A stretch of DNA of 64,000 nucleotides from Phallusia mammillata (lineage: Eukaryota > Chordata > Ascidiacea > Phlebobranchia > Ascidiidae): contig QLIY01000113.1 in NCBI GenBank assembly GCA_003260075.1, positions 111,005-175,004 on the forward strand. The letters are read 5' to 3'. The notes below the pieces were generated by a model that was given only the letters and a program-made list of their open reading frames with translations, was not told where the DNA came from and did not search any database. This document shows positions 12,945-25,273 of the stretch, piece by piece. The stretch's first letter is position 1. Every line of letters starts with the position of its first letter. The position numbers and the translations under genes were made by a program.

Positions 12945-14280
12945 TAAGATCACGTTATGCAACACTTTGCTTTGCCCTTATATGGGAGTCAGTTAAAAAC
13001 TAGTTTGTTTATGACGTAATATTAGATTCATTGAGTATATGCAACATTTACCAATAGACGAATATAATTTGCTTTTCCAATACTTTTACTCAGTTAGTTA
13101 TAACTCTTTTGCGTCAGCTAGCGGTCACTTTGGCCAAGTTGCAGAAGCGCAACGTCCACGTGTTCAACGTTTCCCGCGAAAATTCTATGGAAACACCAGG
13201 TAGGCTAAGCTTTAATGGAGTGTTAGAGTGTGATTGTGACATTAAATGGCAAAAAAAGCGCGTTGCCTATAACATTTGATTGATTTGTTGCTTATAACGT
13301 GTAGCCTAAAGATTTTAAATGTCATAAAATCGGTAGGCCTGGTGTTTTTAACCACTGCTGTACGAAGTACGTATATGTGTGCAGTGAGAATTTGCAATGG
13401 AGCCACACAACTATCGTATTATGTATTTGTAAGGGCTTGCTGACGAAACGCTAGTGTGTGCGCGTCAAAACTCGAACTCCATACCGTAATAAGTTAGAAA
13501 AAGAACCGTGGAAATACCTGTCAGGTTTATCAATTTCTTCAAAAAATCAAACATGTCCGCAGTTTTGACTTTAGCTTGCAACACAGAGTAATTCCTCATT
13601 ACTTCAGCATATGAGGAGGGTCATTTCGATAAAATATTGAACTTCTTGAAAGGTATACCAAGCCCCTGCAAGCCGCAGCATGTTTAAATCAAATACAGAA
13701 ACAAATCAAAATGAAGTAAACAGATTAATCATTTTTGTTAACAAAAGCAGTGACGTCAATATCTAATTTAAGTTGCAAGTTTATTTTATTGAAGAACACC
13801 TTTCATGTGTTTAACCTGCAGATTAATCAATAAAAAATGATTGTTTGGAAATACCTGCATAAGCAGTTCGATGGTCTTTTAGTTGAAAGAATTGTGGAAA
13901 TTGATATTGGCACCGACGAACAGACGATAAATGGATCAGCAACATATGTGTCATTTAGGTTTCAGTATTTTTTTGAGTTTATTACAAATACAAAATTAAA
14001 AGTTATGAATTCAAAAATAAAAAGAAATGCCATATATTTCTGTTACATGATTTAATTATTTAGGCACAAAGCCACAAAAGATAAGGTAGGCTAAGAAATT
14101 TCATTATGACGCTTACCGAAGTTTCCGTTTGGTCGAGCATTAAAACTCACATCTCCGTTCCCAGTCAAGCATGGTCGACTTTATTGACATCGCTCATACG
14201 TGACGTAATAAGCATTACAGCAATCGTATTTTTCGTGTGTTGAACCACTGCTTTAGGCGAACCTGGGCAAATTGTCAGGC
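12945..14280. other. Intergenic, nothing recognised
   Basis: AT-rich sequence without a supported gene, RNA or delimited repeat. Confidence 0.4.
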
Positions 14281-14286
14281 TAACAG

Positions 14287-14295
14287 TTTTTTTTT

Positions 14296-14390
<95 letters not shown>

Positions 14391-14459
14391 CGTTTGATAA
14401 ATTTTTTTGTATTTTCACATTTTCGTATTTATAGTGCAGCATTTTTGGGGGGGGGGGGG
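14287..14459 (+). repeat. Poly-T then long poly-G, plus second G run
   Basis: A T run switches into about 85 G residues ending near 14390. A further G run lies at about 14446-14459. A T-to-G homopolymer switch is typical of sequencing failure rather than genomic DNA. Confidence 0.85.
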
Positions 14460-14812
14460 AAAATCAGCACGCAGCGGTAGAAATTCAAAGAATAAATAGT
14501 CGCTAGATGGCGGTAAGTTAAGCTGCAGACAATTTGCTCACGTGACATTGTAAACAATCGACATATTTTTGTCTTGTTTCGTTCGTTGGGTAATGGTTTC
14601 GAACCTTTTTTCGATCGGTTATGCAGTCCTAGTTAGTGTAGTTTGTTCTTTGTTGTTTAATGATATGCAGGAATTAAAGTTAACTTTGAGTAAAATATGA
14701 CAAATATATAGCATTAGTAATTGCATCAATGTTTGATGAAATGAAGGACGTAATTGATTAAAAAATTGGGGTCTAGTGTACAATCGTACGTACATAGGTT
14801 AATGACGTCACA

Positions 14813-14813
14813 A

Positions 14814-14876
<63 letters not shown>
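14813..14876 (+). repeat. Poly-G tract, about 64 nt
   Basis: Uninterrupted G run between unique AT-rich flanks. It creates a spurious poly-Pro ORF on the minus strand. Confidence 0.9.
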
Positions 14877-14878
<2 letters not shown>

Positions 14879-14879
14879 G

Positions 14880-16120
14880 ATGTTTGCATAAGAAATGCGA
14901 ATATACTTTGACAGCATTTTGTGCGGTCAATGTTGTGCTTTATTGTAATATCTAGAAGTAAATTTGAAATCTGGCCAACAGCATGAAAGCATTTAAAAAA
15001 TACTTGTACGAAAGGTCTTTGAGCAACTATAGTAAGTTAGTATTAGTAACGTAATAGACAATTAGTTAGTAGAAACTGGTGTAGCATGGAAGATGGATAG
15101 ACCAAAATGTATGTAAGAAGTAGCCCGAATTCCTAAAGTTGTTCACACCTGATGTAAAACAATGTATTTGGTTGTTGGGTTTTCTATTAATATACAAATC
15201 ATGTTGCTATTGTTTGAGACTGGGTTATTTCAAGTGCTAAAGTCAGTTTTTGGCAGAATCAATCAAAATAAGTCTCAAATGTTATTAGTTAATGTGTTTT
15301 TTGTTTGTGGACTATTTAGGTTGAGAGGTGGTCCTAGCTTTACATGATGAGGAGCGGTGTGCAACCTATATTAATCATTGTTTTCAAGGTCTTATCGCTT
15401 TTAAACACCTGAACGTTGCGCAGCTATTTCCGGCCTGGTGAATATTTTAGCGCAATTGTGCTGCTACGATTTTGCCCGGCGAAATAAACTCAACTTAACT
15501 CAATTGTTTGGTCAAGCCTAATTGACCTGTGTTGGCCATTGGCAACACTTGTATAGGTGACTTGATTTGTGTTATATTTTCCTTATTGAAAGCACACATA
15601 GTGACACAATTGCACTAAACCAATTACCATATCAAATATATATTGCTGCTAGCTGCACAACTTGGACTAAATTGTTTTGGTTGTTGACTTGTACTGTATG
15701 CCAAACTTGTCAAAACCCTATAGGCTGCTTTAAATTTCTCACAAAGCATTCTTTACCTTATTATTTGGCAAAAATGTTGCATCTTTGATTTTTTGTGTAT
15801 GAAAGGTTGCACAGTGGCATTGTCTTGCTTTAAAACAGAGGGATTATAATTGCATGTACATACCCAAATATTGCAGGGCTGCCCCAAGAAAATCTGCTCT
15901 TAAAATGCCTAACCTGATGCGCCTTATTTGGACTAAAGGAGGAATGTGTTTTTATATAATTAGTTTGTGGTGATTCAATTTGTTAGTATATTAAGTGGAT
16001 TCCATGTTTGTCAACTGTGTTTTGATTTTCTAATATTTCAGATTTTGTCAGTAAAGCTTAATGCAGCTTAGTCCTGCTGTTATTTGTTCGTATCTTCCAG
16101 TATGGGAGCACATGTGAGGG
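14880..16120. promoter_or_regulatory. Upstream region of the GPCR-like gene
   Basis: No coding exon is seen. Intronic or 5' UTR acceptors upstream of the first coding exon are visible: TATTTCAG at about 16034-16041 and CTTCCAG at about 16094-16100. The 5' leader may therefore be spliced, in cis or by leader trans-splicing. The transcription start cannot be placed. A copy of a dispersed repeat lies at 15400-15505. Confidence 0.3.
15400..15505 (+). repeat. Dispersed repeat, copy 1 (AACGTTGCG...GCGAAATAAAC)
   Basis: Shares AACGTTGCG-GCTATTTC, a GGTGA/TTTNAGNGCAA block and GCGAAATAAACNCAAC with 31497-31600 and 41805-41950. Three dispersed copies in the window indicate a short interspersed or MITE family. 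Confidence 0.55.
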
Positions 16121-16123
16121 CTT

Positions 16124-19100
16124 ATGCCTGTATTTGATGGTTGTATGATGAATTCTAGCCATGGAACATTGGATACAACAGCACAAGACTTAACAATTCC
16201 CACAACCACTGACAGTAAGTTAAACTGTTTTTATTTTTTGATTGTTAGTTTAATTTTTTTGTTCAGCAATGGTTTTAAGGGCCTGATTGTAAATTACGTC
16301 CTAAAAATACGGTATTCATTTTTTCAGTTGGTTTTCTGTTAGGTGGGGGGGGGGGGAACTGTTTTTATTTTTTGATTGTTAGTTTAATTTTTTTTTTCAA
16401 AAATGGTTTTAAGGGCCTGATTGTAAATAATGTCCTAAAAATACGGTATTCATTTTTTCAGTTGGTTTTCTGTTAGGTGTTTTTTAAGCTATTATTACAA
16501 GTACATTAGTAAAAATATCATGAAACAATTTATTATCGAAATTTATTAATCCCGTTATTGTTTTAACTTTAATTCTTATTCACAAATAAAAAACACTGTA
16601 CTGAAATTAGGCAACCTTTTCTAACTCTAGAGGCTCTAAAAGAAATTGATTTTTATGATTATATAATCAACTGTCTGTGATATGTACAGTCAAGTTTATC
16701 AGAATTTATGCCAATTGGAAAGTACTGATGGGACGATACCAGGTTTTGAAGCGAGTACCGAGTATGAGTACCATATGTATATACCTTCGATACCGAGTAC
16801 TTTAGTACAGTGTTGTACTTAGTTGTATACCATTATGGGGTAAACCGACCTTCGGTATTCGCACGTTGGTATCGAAAACTAAGACAAAATATTTCAATAC
16901 CGAGTACGAGTATTGATACCACATACCACTGAAATCGTTACCGTTGGTACCCGTCCCATCACTATTGGAAAGCACTGCCTTAAGTAAATAGAACCAGCAT
17001 TTTTTATGATTTTGTTCAGATCTAAGCCATGCAGACAGTTTGGAGGTGGTTGCAATCCGAACCAGGGGGGGGGGTGAAATCGTTACCGTCGGTACCCGTC
17101 CCATCACTATTGGAAAGTACTGCCTTAAGTAAATAGAACCAGCATTTTTTATGATTTTGTCCAGATCTAAGCCATGCAGACAGTTTGGAGGTGGTTGCAA
17201 TCCGAACCACTATATTGGTTTTGCTTCTAATCCTCTCATTGGTTGGAAATGCTCTCGTTGTCCTCTCTGTTGCACAAGCAAGCAAGTCTCGTTTTAACCC
17301 ATTCAATGCCTTTTTACTCAGCATGGCAATATATGGATTGCTTGAATGTGCACTTACTATGTCGCTGGCAATTGGTAAGTTGCTGAAATATGGTTTGGAT
17401 ATAGTTTACTGGTAGTTTGTTATTTATTAGCATATTGGATTCAGTGCATACACATATTAAAGTAGGTTGACCAGTACTAATACCTAAGCATGTTGCCAAT
17501 GGTAGGCCACAATTTGGGATTAAGTATGTAATTTGACATTAGATGTTAAACCATTGACACAGTTGCTGCTTTTCATGCAGGTTTCTCAGTTGAACGTAGA
17601 TGGATGTTTGGTGAATTCCTCATTGGCTTCAACGCTTCATTCATACAACTTCAGAACGTTGGTGTGATGCTTACTATAGCTTTCATGTCGATTGACAGGT
17701 CAGGCTTACTGCTGTTCGTGTGCGTTTTCGACTTTAGTCAACCACATCACTGTGTATTTGGCTGACTAGTTAAACTGTAAAGGATGTGGTTGATCGCAAC
17801 TGTATGATAAACATAAAGCCAAATATGGCTCCAGAATTCAGAACTTTTTCACATTTTGCCAGATCGCAGAAAACTAGCATCAGGCACATTAATCAGTTTA
17901 AAAATATGTAATAATTAGACTCGCTTGCCAGTACTTTTGAAATCCAAGTGTCTGTGCGGGTCGCACAAAATTTAATGAAGGGCCGCAGGTTGCCCACCCC
18001 TGCCTTAGGAACTTTTGTTTTAAATCTTATGTAATATCATTTGTCCAATATTTCCAGGTACCTTGCAACCACACACACTTCAGATTACCACAGTTTGGCT
18101 AGCGTACACAAAGCTAACTACACTGTCCTCTATACATGGATTCATGCATTCCTATTTGCTGTTCCTCTGCTGTTCCAAAGTCAAATGATTGGAATCAGTG
18201 CTCGTGATTTTGTGGAGAGATGTTTATGTGGATTACAGGAGGGAACTACAGTTGCTTATACGTGAGTCAACTTTTTTTAATTAACATATTTAATCCATGG
18301 GGGGGGGGACTAGCGTACACAAAGCTAACTACGCTGTCCTCTATACATGGATTCATGCTTTCTTATTTGCTGTTCCTCTGCTGTTTCAAAGTCAAATGAT
18401 TGGAATTAGTGCTCGAGATTTTGTTGAGAGATGTTTATGTGGATTACAAGAGGGAACAACTGTTGCTTATACGTGAGTCAACTTTTTTTAATTAACATAT
18501 TTAATCCATTGGTTCAAATAAAATATAGTCACAGGTAAATGATAGTGTTTCGATGCCATGTTCTACGCATGCTATGTTGCTACACTTCTGTTTTGCGTAA
18601 CTTACTATTTGATTCTTCTGTACTGCTACCAAACAAAAGTTAAAATTAGACTTATGTATTTGGTATAGACTGGGGTTACACACAAGGTTTGGTAATCTGA
18701 GGGCATTTAATAAAGTTTTCAAAATTTCCTTTTTTAATATTCCAGTTTTGATCATATTCATTTATATTATCTAAGAAGCATTTCTCTTTCAGAGCCAGTA
18801 TGATCATTTTATGTTTGTTTATTCCGATTCTTCTTGTCATTATGTTTCTGTCTATGGTGGCCAGCAAAGCTATGAAGGAGAGAAATAAGTTGTCATCAAC
18901 AAATTCTTCGCAGTATGCCAACTACTTACTACAGGTATAATGAGGGGGGGGGGACTTGTCATTATGTTTCTGTCTATGGTGGCCAACAAAGCTATGAAGG
19001 AGAGAAATAAGTTGTCCTCAACAAATTCTTCGCAGTATGCCAACTACTTACTACAGGTATAATGAACAACAGTAGAACTTTTAACACTGTATCTCTTATC

Positions 19101-21940
19101 AACAAACAGTATAAGGAAGTTGTATTGAGCTTATAGGAAGCAATTGAAATGAACAATGGTTTTCATTGTCCCCAGGGGGGGCACGGGTGTAGCCCACTAA
19201 AATCCTTTTCCTTTTTAACTTTATTTCCTAATTTAATTGACTATTTCCCATACTATTTGTCTATATTGAGGTTTTTTATGATTACAGATTCTTGTTTATG
19301 CTATTCGACCTGTTTAAAGTTGAAATTAGTACCGAATTCCAACATGAGATTGTCATTTACATTTTTTAAGGTGGCCACCGGTCCTACAGGGTGACTTAAT
19401 GTCGGCCACGAGGTCGAAAAGTTACTTTTAGGGGGCAACGGTCCACGAAAGGTTAAGAACCACTGGCCTAGGGCCTATTCTGGTAAATTGCACCCAGTTT
19501 GCGTTGTTAATTACCTGCGGGTTTAGACAATCAAAAATGATAAAAATCATTGATTTCAACAATACTTTTGCAGGAGTCTGCAGTCCTTAAAGAGGCAAGA
19601 TGTGGTCGTTATGTCACGATGCTCTTCAGGGGGGGGGGCGGTTTAGACAATCAAAAATGATAAAAATCACTGATTTCAACAATACTTTTGCAGGAGTCTA
19701 CAGTCCTTAAAGAGGCAAGATGTGGTCGTTATGTCACGATGCTCTTCATATTATACCTGATCTTCAAAATGCCTTATCAGACGATCGACATATTAACCCA
19801 GCTCAGCGTTAGTTTTGCATACGAGCCTGCCAGCAACACTACTGTGGATTATAATACTGAAGGAGCCAAGTTTTACTATCAGACCGTCTTGTCGTGGATG
19901 ATGTTTTGCTTTTCTGCGCTCTACCCTGTCCTCACCTTCATATATTTTAATGAGCACTGGAGAAGATTGAGGAACTGTGTGCTGTGTGGTTCTGCTACTG
20001 TTTCCATCGCTAATAGTAAGTTCAGTTTTGTATTTGGATCAGCTGTAGGTAGAGGTTAGTGGTGTATATGTGTTATTTGGCTGTTAAAATCCATACCAAT
20101 TCACTTGCATAGCTCAGTTGGTAGACTACCAATTTGCAGTTAGCACACAATATATATTACAAACTCCTAATTTGATCTAACGGTTGTGGTTGTTCAAATA
20201 TATTTATAGAAAAACTATATTTGTTTTTTTATCTTTTGTGTAAAGTAAGTTAAGGGTTATATATATGGTCCACTAACTGAATAATTTACTGGCAATGAAA
20301 GCCTTGCATTTAATGCCAGCAATGCAGTTTAAAATTGGAACAAAAATAACCAACACCTTGAAAAATATCTGTAGGTTGTGGTGTCTGCATTTCATGCAAC
20401 TGGCAATAAACCAAACAGCCTGTGGTTTTCATGTAACCGTCAGTAACTTAAACATTCCTAAAGTACATTGTTTTTCATTTGTTTGCAACTTGATACCGTT
20501 ACCTCACACAGTGGCATGTTGATTACGTTGTGTTTGGGTGTCACATGTCATGAGTGGATGATAAACTGCCTTTTGAAGGGGCTGGAAGGTGTGAAATTTA
20601 CCTGTTGACCTGCGTCTCACCTGCGTCATTTGTTAATTCCACTTCACTGTTGCAAAACCGGATACATTTGTTGTTTTAACTCATTATTGCTACAAATCTT
20701 TAGGTATGTTTTGATACAATGCTGGTCTGTTTGTTTATTCAAACTTTAGACCCCGTGTTTTTCAATGTTACTTATTTAGGGCCAATTGAGGCATTGTGTT
20801 TGTGTTTTGTCATTTCTGTTTTTCCAATTCAATGTTGGGTAACTTATTCAAACTGTATTTTTGAAGTTTTTTACTTTCCTTAGTTTAAGGAGGGGGGGGG
20901 GAATTGTACATAAATATTACTAAATTGGAGCAACATGATTTCAGTTGCCCAGGTTTAGATATTAAATACATAGTATATACAATACTGAAAACGACTGTAT
21001 TTGTGACAAACAATGAAATATATATCTTGCAATTGCAATTAATGTTCCAGCATCGAAAATATAAAAATTGGGGGGGGGGTAAATCTTTGGGTATGTTTTG
21101 ATACAACGATGGTCTGTTTGTTTATTCAAACTTTAGAACCCGTGTTTTTCAATATTACTTATTTAGGGGCAATTGAGGCATTGTGTTTGTGTTTTGGCAT
21201 TTTTATTTTTCTAATTCAATGTTGGGTAACTTGTTCAAGCTGTATTTTTGAAGTTTTTTACTTCCTTAGTTTAAGGAGAGTTAGCGTTTTGGAATTGTAA
21301 GACATAATTGTACATAAATATTACTAAATTTTACTAAAGGAGCAACATAATTTCAGTTGCCCAGGTTTAGATATTAAATACACAGTTTATACAATACTGA
21401 AAACGACTGTATTTGTGACAAACAATGAAATATCTTGCAATTGCAATTAATGTTCCAGCATCGAAAATATAAAAATTGTCAAGACACCAAGAAAAATGTT
21501 ACATTGTTTGTTTAATTCAAAATAATCACTGGAAGTTTTAACTGTTTATTTGTTGCTTTCTGGAAACCATATCTTTTCGCGATTTAATTTGTGAAAGTAA
21601 CAGTTTGCTAATTTTCCATTGGGCACATACTTTTTCCACTGTGCCTGCTTATACAAACTTGATTTATTAGCGTTGTTTGATTAAGCAAATAATGTGGTTT
21701 ACAATTGTGAAATCGATGTGACATAAAACCAAGGATAAAGTCCATGACAGGAACAAACAACTTTAAACTTGAATCAAACATGTTTCAACTTCTTATCTGT
21801 TCAGTCTTTTGTTGCTCAATTGTTTAATGTCTGATAAAGTAAGGATGCAGAACATATATATGGTTACAATGCCATTTTTACAATAATTACTCTGATATAT
21901 TTCTATGTATATATATACTTAAGTCTTAAAATAAGAACGT

Positions 21941-21978
<38 letters not shown>

Positions 21979-24900
21979 GTCTGATAAAGTAAGGATGTAG
22001 AACATATATATAATTACAATGCCATTTTTACAATAATTACTCATATATATTTCTACGTATATATATATATATACTTAAGTCTTAAAATAAGAACGTGTAT
22101 GCTGGGGGTACAAAGCTATCAAGCTCATATTGTTTTTGAGTAATTAGGATATAATTAAAACAATACTTGATCGCGTTAACCACATACAATTTGTAACATG
22201 AAGTGCAATTTGTTAACGCTAGTTGAATTGTTCTGAGTGCCATGTTCGCTTGTTTCAAGTTATCAACTATGGCACTTTTACAAACGAACAAACATGTTCA
22301 GTGAAGCCACTTGAATGTCGTTGACGCAAAATTGGTTTAAGGCCCGATGCTTGTTACAAGTATTAGTTGTCAAGTAGCTATTGTTGAACAATGAATACTA
22401 GCAGAGTCATCGCTCGTGCAAACTGCTTATGTAATTGCTTTTACCAACTCAAAGATCACAATACTTATCATTGTTTCCAATGAAGCTGTTTCATTTGTGT
22501 TCCTATTTGTCATACAAATGAAACTTTTTTTGTAACATATGTTATGTACACTTGTTGAATCATATTACTATGTTAAGTTTAGAAACTTCTATAACTTTCA
22601 AATAAAACTGCTTTTGAGTGAAAATGTAGATGTGTTATTTAATATTGTCTCTTTTAATGGTAAGTTGTTATCTGTAGCTAACTCAAATTATCAACAGTTG
22701 CTTTGAAAGTTTGACAAAAAATGTCCATTTTATGCTACAATAATACTTGATCTTCGTAAAAGCTTTTTTGAATGTTGTTTTGAATGCACACTGCTAAACA
22801 GTTGGAGAAATATGTTCTTATTTTTTTGATTACATATATATATTAACAAATTAAGTAGCTGAGCTTTGTATAAGAAAGGGCCAATTTTTTTAGTCACTTT
22901 GTTGTAGAAAAGCCTTTTGGTCAATATTTTCTTCATTCTTCCCTTCTGAAGAGTGACTCTTAATTAACTCTGCTCAGCCCCTAATCATAATGGCTCAACC
23001 ACAAAAGACTGCCGACATGTAATTGTCTTCTTTGTAATGTAGGCCGGGGCAATGGAGCCACAAACCTTCGACAAATCAGACAAAAGCAACGGAGACATCT
23101 CAAACAACAGCGACGTCTTGCTAACAGAAGCACCGACAATAGCAGGTGAACAATGACACCATATGATTAAAATTGTGTGTGTGTGTCATGTATGACTAGT
23201 AAGTATTGCTTGTTGAAACATATGACATTTTGTGGTACTGTGTGCACAACATGCTGTGTGCAAATCTTTGAATCAAGAACAGCATTAGGAAATTCAACCT
23301 TCAAAAAACATTTTTTAATTTTTATTTACGGGCCCTTTCAGGCTGTTTCATAAACTTATTTTTTTCCTACTTCAACCTTTTTTACTCTTTCTCTTTTGAC
23401 CGAAAAAATGTTTAAACTTCTTTAACCCACAGGCCCTCAAAGAACCTAATTGTTGGGTTATTGCTTAACTGTAAAAACACCATCCTGTGTTACCAAAACA
23501 ATCAAGGTTTTGCAATCGTGCTTTGAACGTTTGTTTCTGCAAGCGTTATGAAGTGCTCAGAAGTACAATAGTCTAATTATACAATTCAATTGTCAGTGCG
23601 TTTGGGAAAAGAAGCTGTATTTAGAAACTCGAATTTTGTTTAAAGTGTTTTTATTTTTAGAACTCCCAAACATACCAAACACAGTGAGGGCAATGGTCAT
23701 AAAAAGGCTCCCTCCAGTGTTTCGTCGAACATTACCAGCGAAAAGGTGACGGTTAATGGCAGCACATCACAAGGTGGGGAAGGCGTTCTCTTCCGTGTCC
23801 CTGTGCTCTATGCTGCCACCGATGGCCTGCATCTCGTCGCTTCCCACAAAACACTTGGGGGCACCAAAGTGGAGCAACGAAAAAGGTGCAAAAAATTTTA
23901 TTGTACGGCTTTCGTCACAAAGTTAGTCTTTATGTTTGGCATTCAAAGATGTTTAAATAAATTTGTAAAAGATGGTTACTGTTTGACTGTACTTAATTTG
24001 AAACTAATTACTTATGGGATATTAAAACATTAGACTAATTTGTCTCATGGAAAGTAATAAGCTAGTTTGTTTGGTGAAATAAATCATTACCACAATGGCA
24101 ACAAAATATTAACCTAATGGTTTAATTAAAAGTTGATTGTTTTCTTCCTTACACATGCATATGTATATATATGTATATCACTTTTGTTTCTCGTTCAGAA
24201 AGAAAACAGGTTCTGATGAGGTGACAACCTGCAGCAGTGGTTCAGTTCCAGCTTTGAATCAAGCCCTCGATCAAACTGGCTCTACCAAGAAAAGTTTGGA
24301 ACAAAGTGGAAAAGATTCACCCGGAGTTGATCAACAAGACGATGAACTTCGACCTTCGTCTGTCATTGACAAGCGAGTTGATGTCACCAGCTCACGAGAC
24401 GGACTTAATGATTTGCACGATGAGGCTGTGTACATCACGTCAGACATGGATTTAGATGATGACACAGAGTCAGAACTAAATGAATCTGCCAACAGTAGAA
24501 CGCTAATATGGCCACATCATCGAAATTCATCTCCTTTAAAGTCTTCGTCAACTGCAACAGTCATTTCGGCTGCTTCACATGGTTCAAATCGCAAAACAGT
24601 GGTGAATGATACACGACAGTCTCAGCAACATCTCGATTCACTGGTTAGTGTGAGACAGAGTTTTCATTCAGATGAAGAAGATGGAAAAGATCTAGATGAC
24701 TCTTCCTCCATCACACATCCACATACTCCCACTCCTCCTCCGGATGAGGAGCCAGCTTTGTTTGTTAAGTCAACATCTCACGGTGTGCAAGATTCTGATA
24801 GTGATGACACAATAGTCGATAAAACGACTTCCAGAAAACTAAATGTGATGTCTCGAAGGTACAAATCGGTTGCCACGGCCGTTACTAAGCAACTACGTCC

Positions 24901-25273
24901 TTTATCCCAAGGAGGAGGGGACTTCCTTCTGCGATCCAGGGATGCTGGAGATGAGGGGATTTCTAATCATGGATATGAGAGTCCATCAAAGTTGCAGAGC
25001 AAGAGCTCCGAGACTTTAAACAGGGACCATTTTACTAATGCTCACAGCAACAAAGTTCATCCAAATCGCGCAGCTGGTTACCGAAGCGCTTTCCGCTCTG
25101 CAGATGTCCTCCCTTCCTCATCATTGGACCGCTCAGTTTCGTGGGAACAAAAGAATGCAAGTGATTTAATTTTTATTGATCTTGATAAACCTGCAAGTCC
25201 ATTGCCAAACACACCTCGATCAACTAACAATCAACCATCGATTGAAACTTTAAATTCACCAAAACAAAGATAG
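16124..25273 (+). CDS. Divergent class A GPCR-like receptor with long cytoplasmic tail
   Basis: Exons: 16124-16214, 17165-17374, 17581-17698, 18058-18261, 18793-18934, 19694-20015, 23043-23145, 23661-23885, 24199-25273. All introns are GT-AG and phases agree, giving 829 codons. Residues 1-44 form an extracellular N-terminus with an N-glycosylation site (NSS). TM1 (about 45-68) keeps the GN pair, DRY is at 139-141, TM4 has its Trp and TM5 its Pro. The receptor is divergent: no Asp in TM2, no Cys at the start of TM3, FKMPY replaces CWxP in TM6, and YPVLTF replaces NPxxY in TM7. A Cys pair after TM7 (RNCVLCG) could be palmitoylated. The tail of about 480 residues is Ser/Asp/Glu-rich. The WMFG-to-DRY stretch recalls GPR161-type orphan receptors, but that is a weak impression and the ligand is unknown. 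The start is the first in-frame ATG of exon 1; a further 5' exon is possible. Confidence 0.75.
16343..16490 (+). repeat. Poly-G junction duplication in GPCR intron 1
   Basis: The sequence before the G-run (AACTGTTTTTATTTTTTG to GTTTTCTGTTAGGTG) is repeated immediately after it with a few substitutions. It lies in the first intron and does not affect coding. Confidence 0.85.
16736..16971 (+). mobile_element. MITE with TGATGGGACG inverted termini
   Basis: Bounded by TGATGGGACG and its reverse complement CGTCCCATCA, and filled with GAGTACCGAGTA-like subterminal repeats. The motif ATTGGAAAG(T/C)AC occurs on both sides, but a clean 8-bp target duplication is not visible. It sits in intron 1 of the GPCR-like gene, about 190 bp before exon 2. 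Confidence 0.6.
17025..17066 (+). pseudogene. Truncated extra copy of GPCR exon 2 start
   Basis: The acceptor and first about 40 bases of exon 2 occur here and stop at a G-run at 17066. The intact exon follows at 17165, preceded by a repeat of the upstream intron. This copy is a junction artefact and not a second exon. Confidence 0.8.
18310..18473 (+). pseudogene. Extra partial copy of GPCR exon 4
   Basis: After a G-run at 18299-18309, the TM4 to extracellular-loop-2 part of exon 4 and its GTGAGT donor are repeated. The differences from 18106-18261 are few and I saw only synonymous-looking ones. The 5' acceptor is absent. It reads as a second haplotype placed in series. Confidence 0.8.
18954..19054 (+). 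pseudogene. Extra partial copy of GPCR exon 5
   Basis: The 3' part of exon 5 recurs after a G-run, including its GTATAATG donor. One coding difference is visible: VASKAM in the main copy is VANKAM here, a Ser/Asn replacement consistent with allelic variation. Confidence 0.8.
19150..19465 (-). mobile_element. hAT-like MITE remnant in GPCR intron 5
   Basis: The body is homologous to 10500-10670. The right end reads AAGGTTAAGAACCACTG, the inverted form of the CAGTGGTTCCCAACC terminus. The left terminus is degraded. Confidence 0.5.
19575..19629 (+). pseudogene. Truncated first copy of GPCR exon 6
   Basis: The acceptor and first 50-odd bases of exon 6 appear here and end at a G-run at 19630-19638. 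The full exon follows at 19694. A Ser codon differs only synonymously or by one base (TCTGCA against TCTACA, Ala against Thr). Confidence 0.8.
20016..23042 (+). other. Large intron 6 of the GPCR-like gene
   Basis: No exon is seen within this 3-kb intron. It holds a tRNA-derived SINE head near 20107, two poly-G junctions at 20891 and 21070 with 300-bp flanking duplications (20700-20890 against 21090-21290), and a third at 21941-21977 flanked by copies of TGTCTGATAAAGTAAGGATG. Confidence 0.6.
20103..20190 (+). repeat. tRNA-derived SINE head
   Basis: CATAGCTCAGTTGGTAGAC matches the tRNA A-box region, but no cloverleaf follows. A similar TGTAGCTCAGTTGGCAAAG occurs at 36431. These are SINE-like and not functional tRNA genes. 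Confidence 0.5.

Noticed and set aside
14237..14434. Poly-Gly ORF at the T-to-G tract
   Set aside because: It is the direct translation of a homopolymer and has no protein-like sequence on either side.
18310..18473. Alternative or mutually exclusive GPCR exon 4
   Set aside because: The copy lacks an acceptor and begins at a G-run, and its sequence is almost the same as the main exon. Artefact is the simpler reading.
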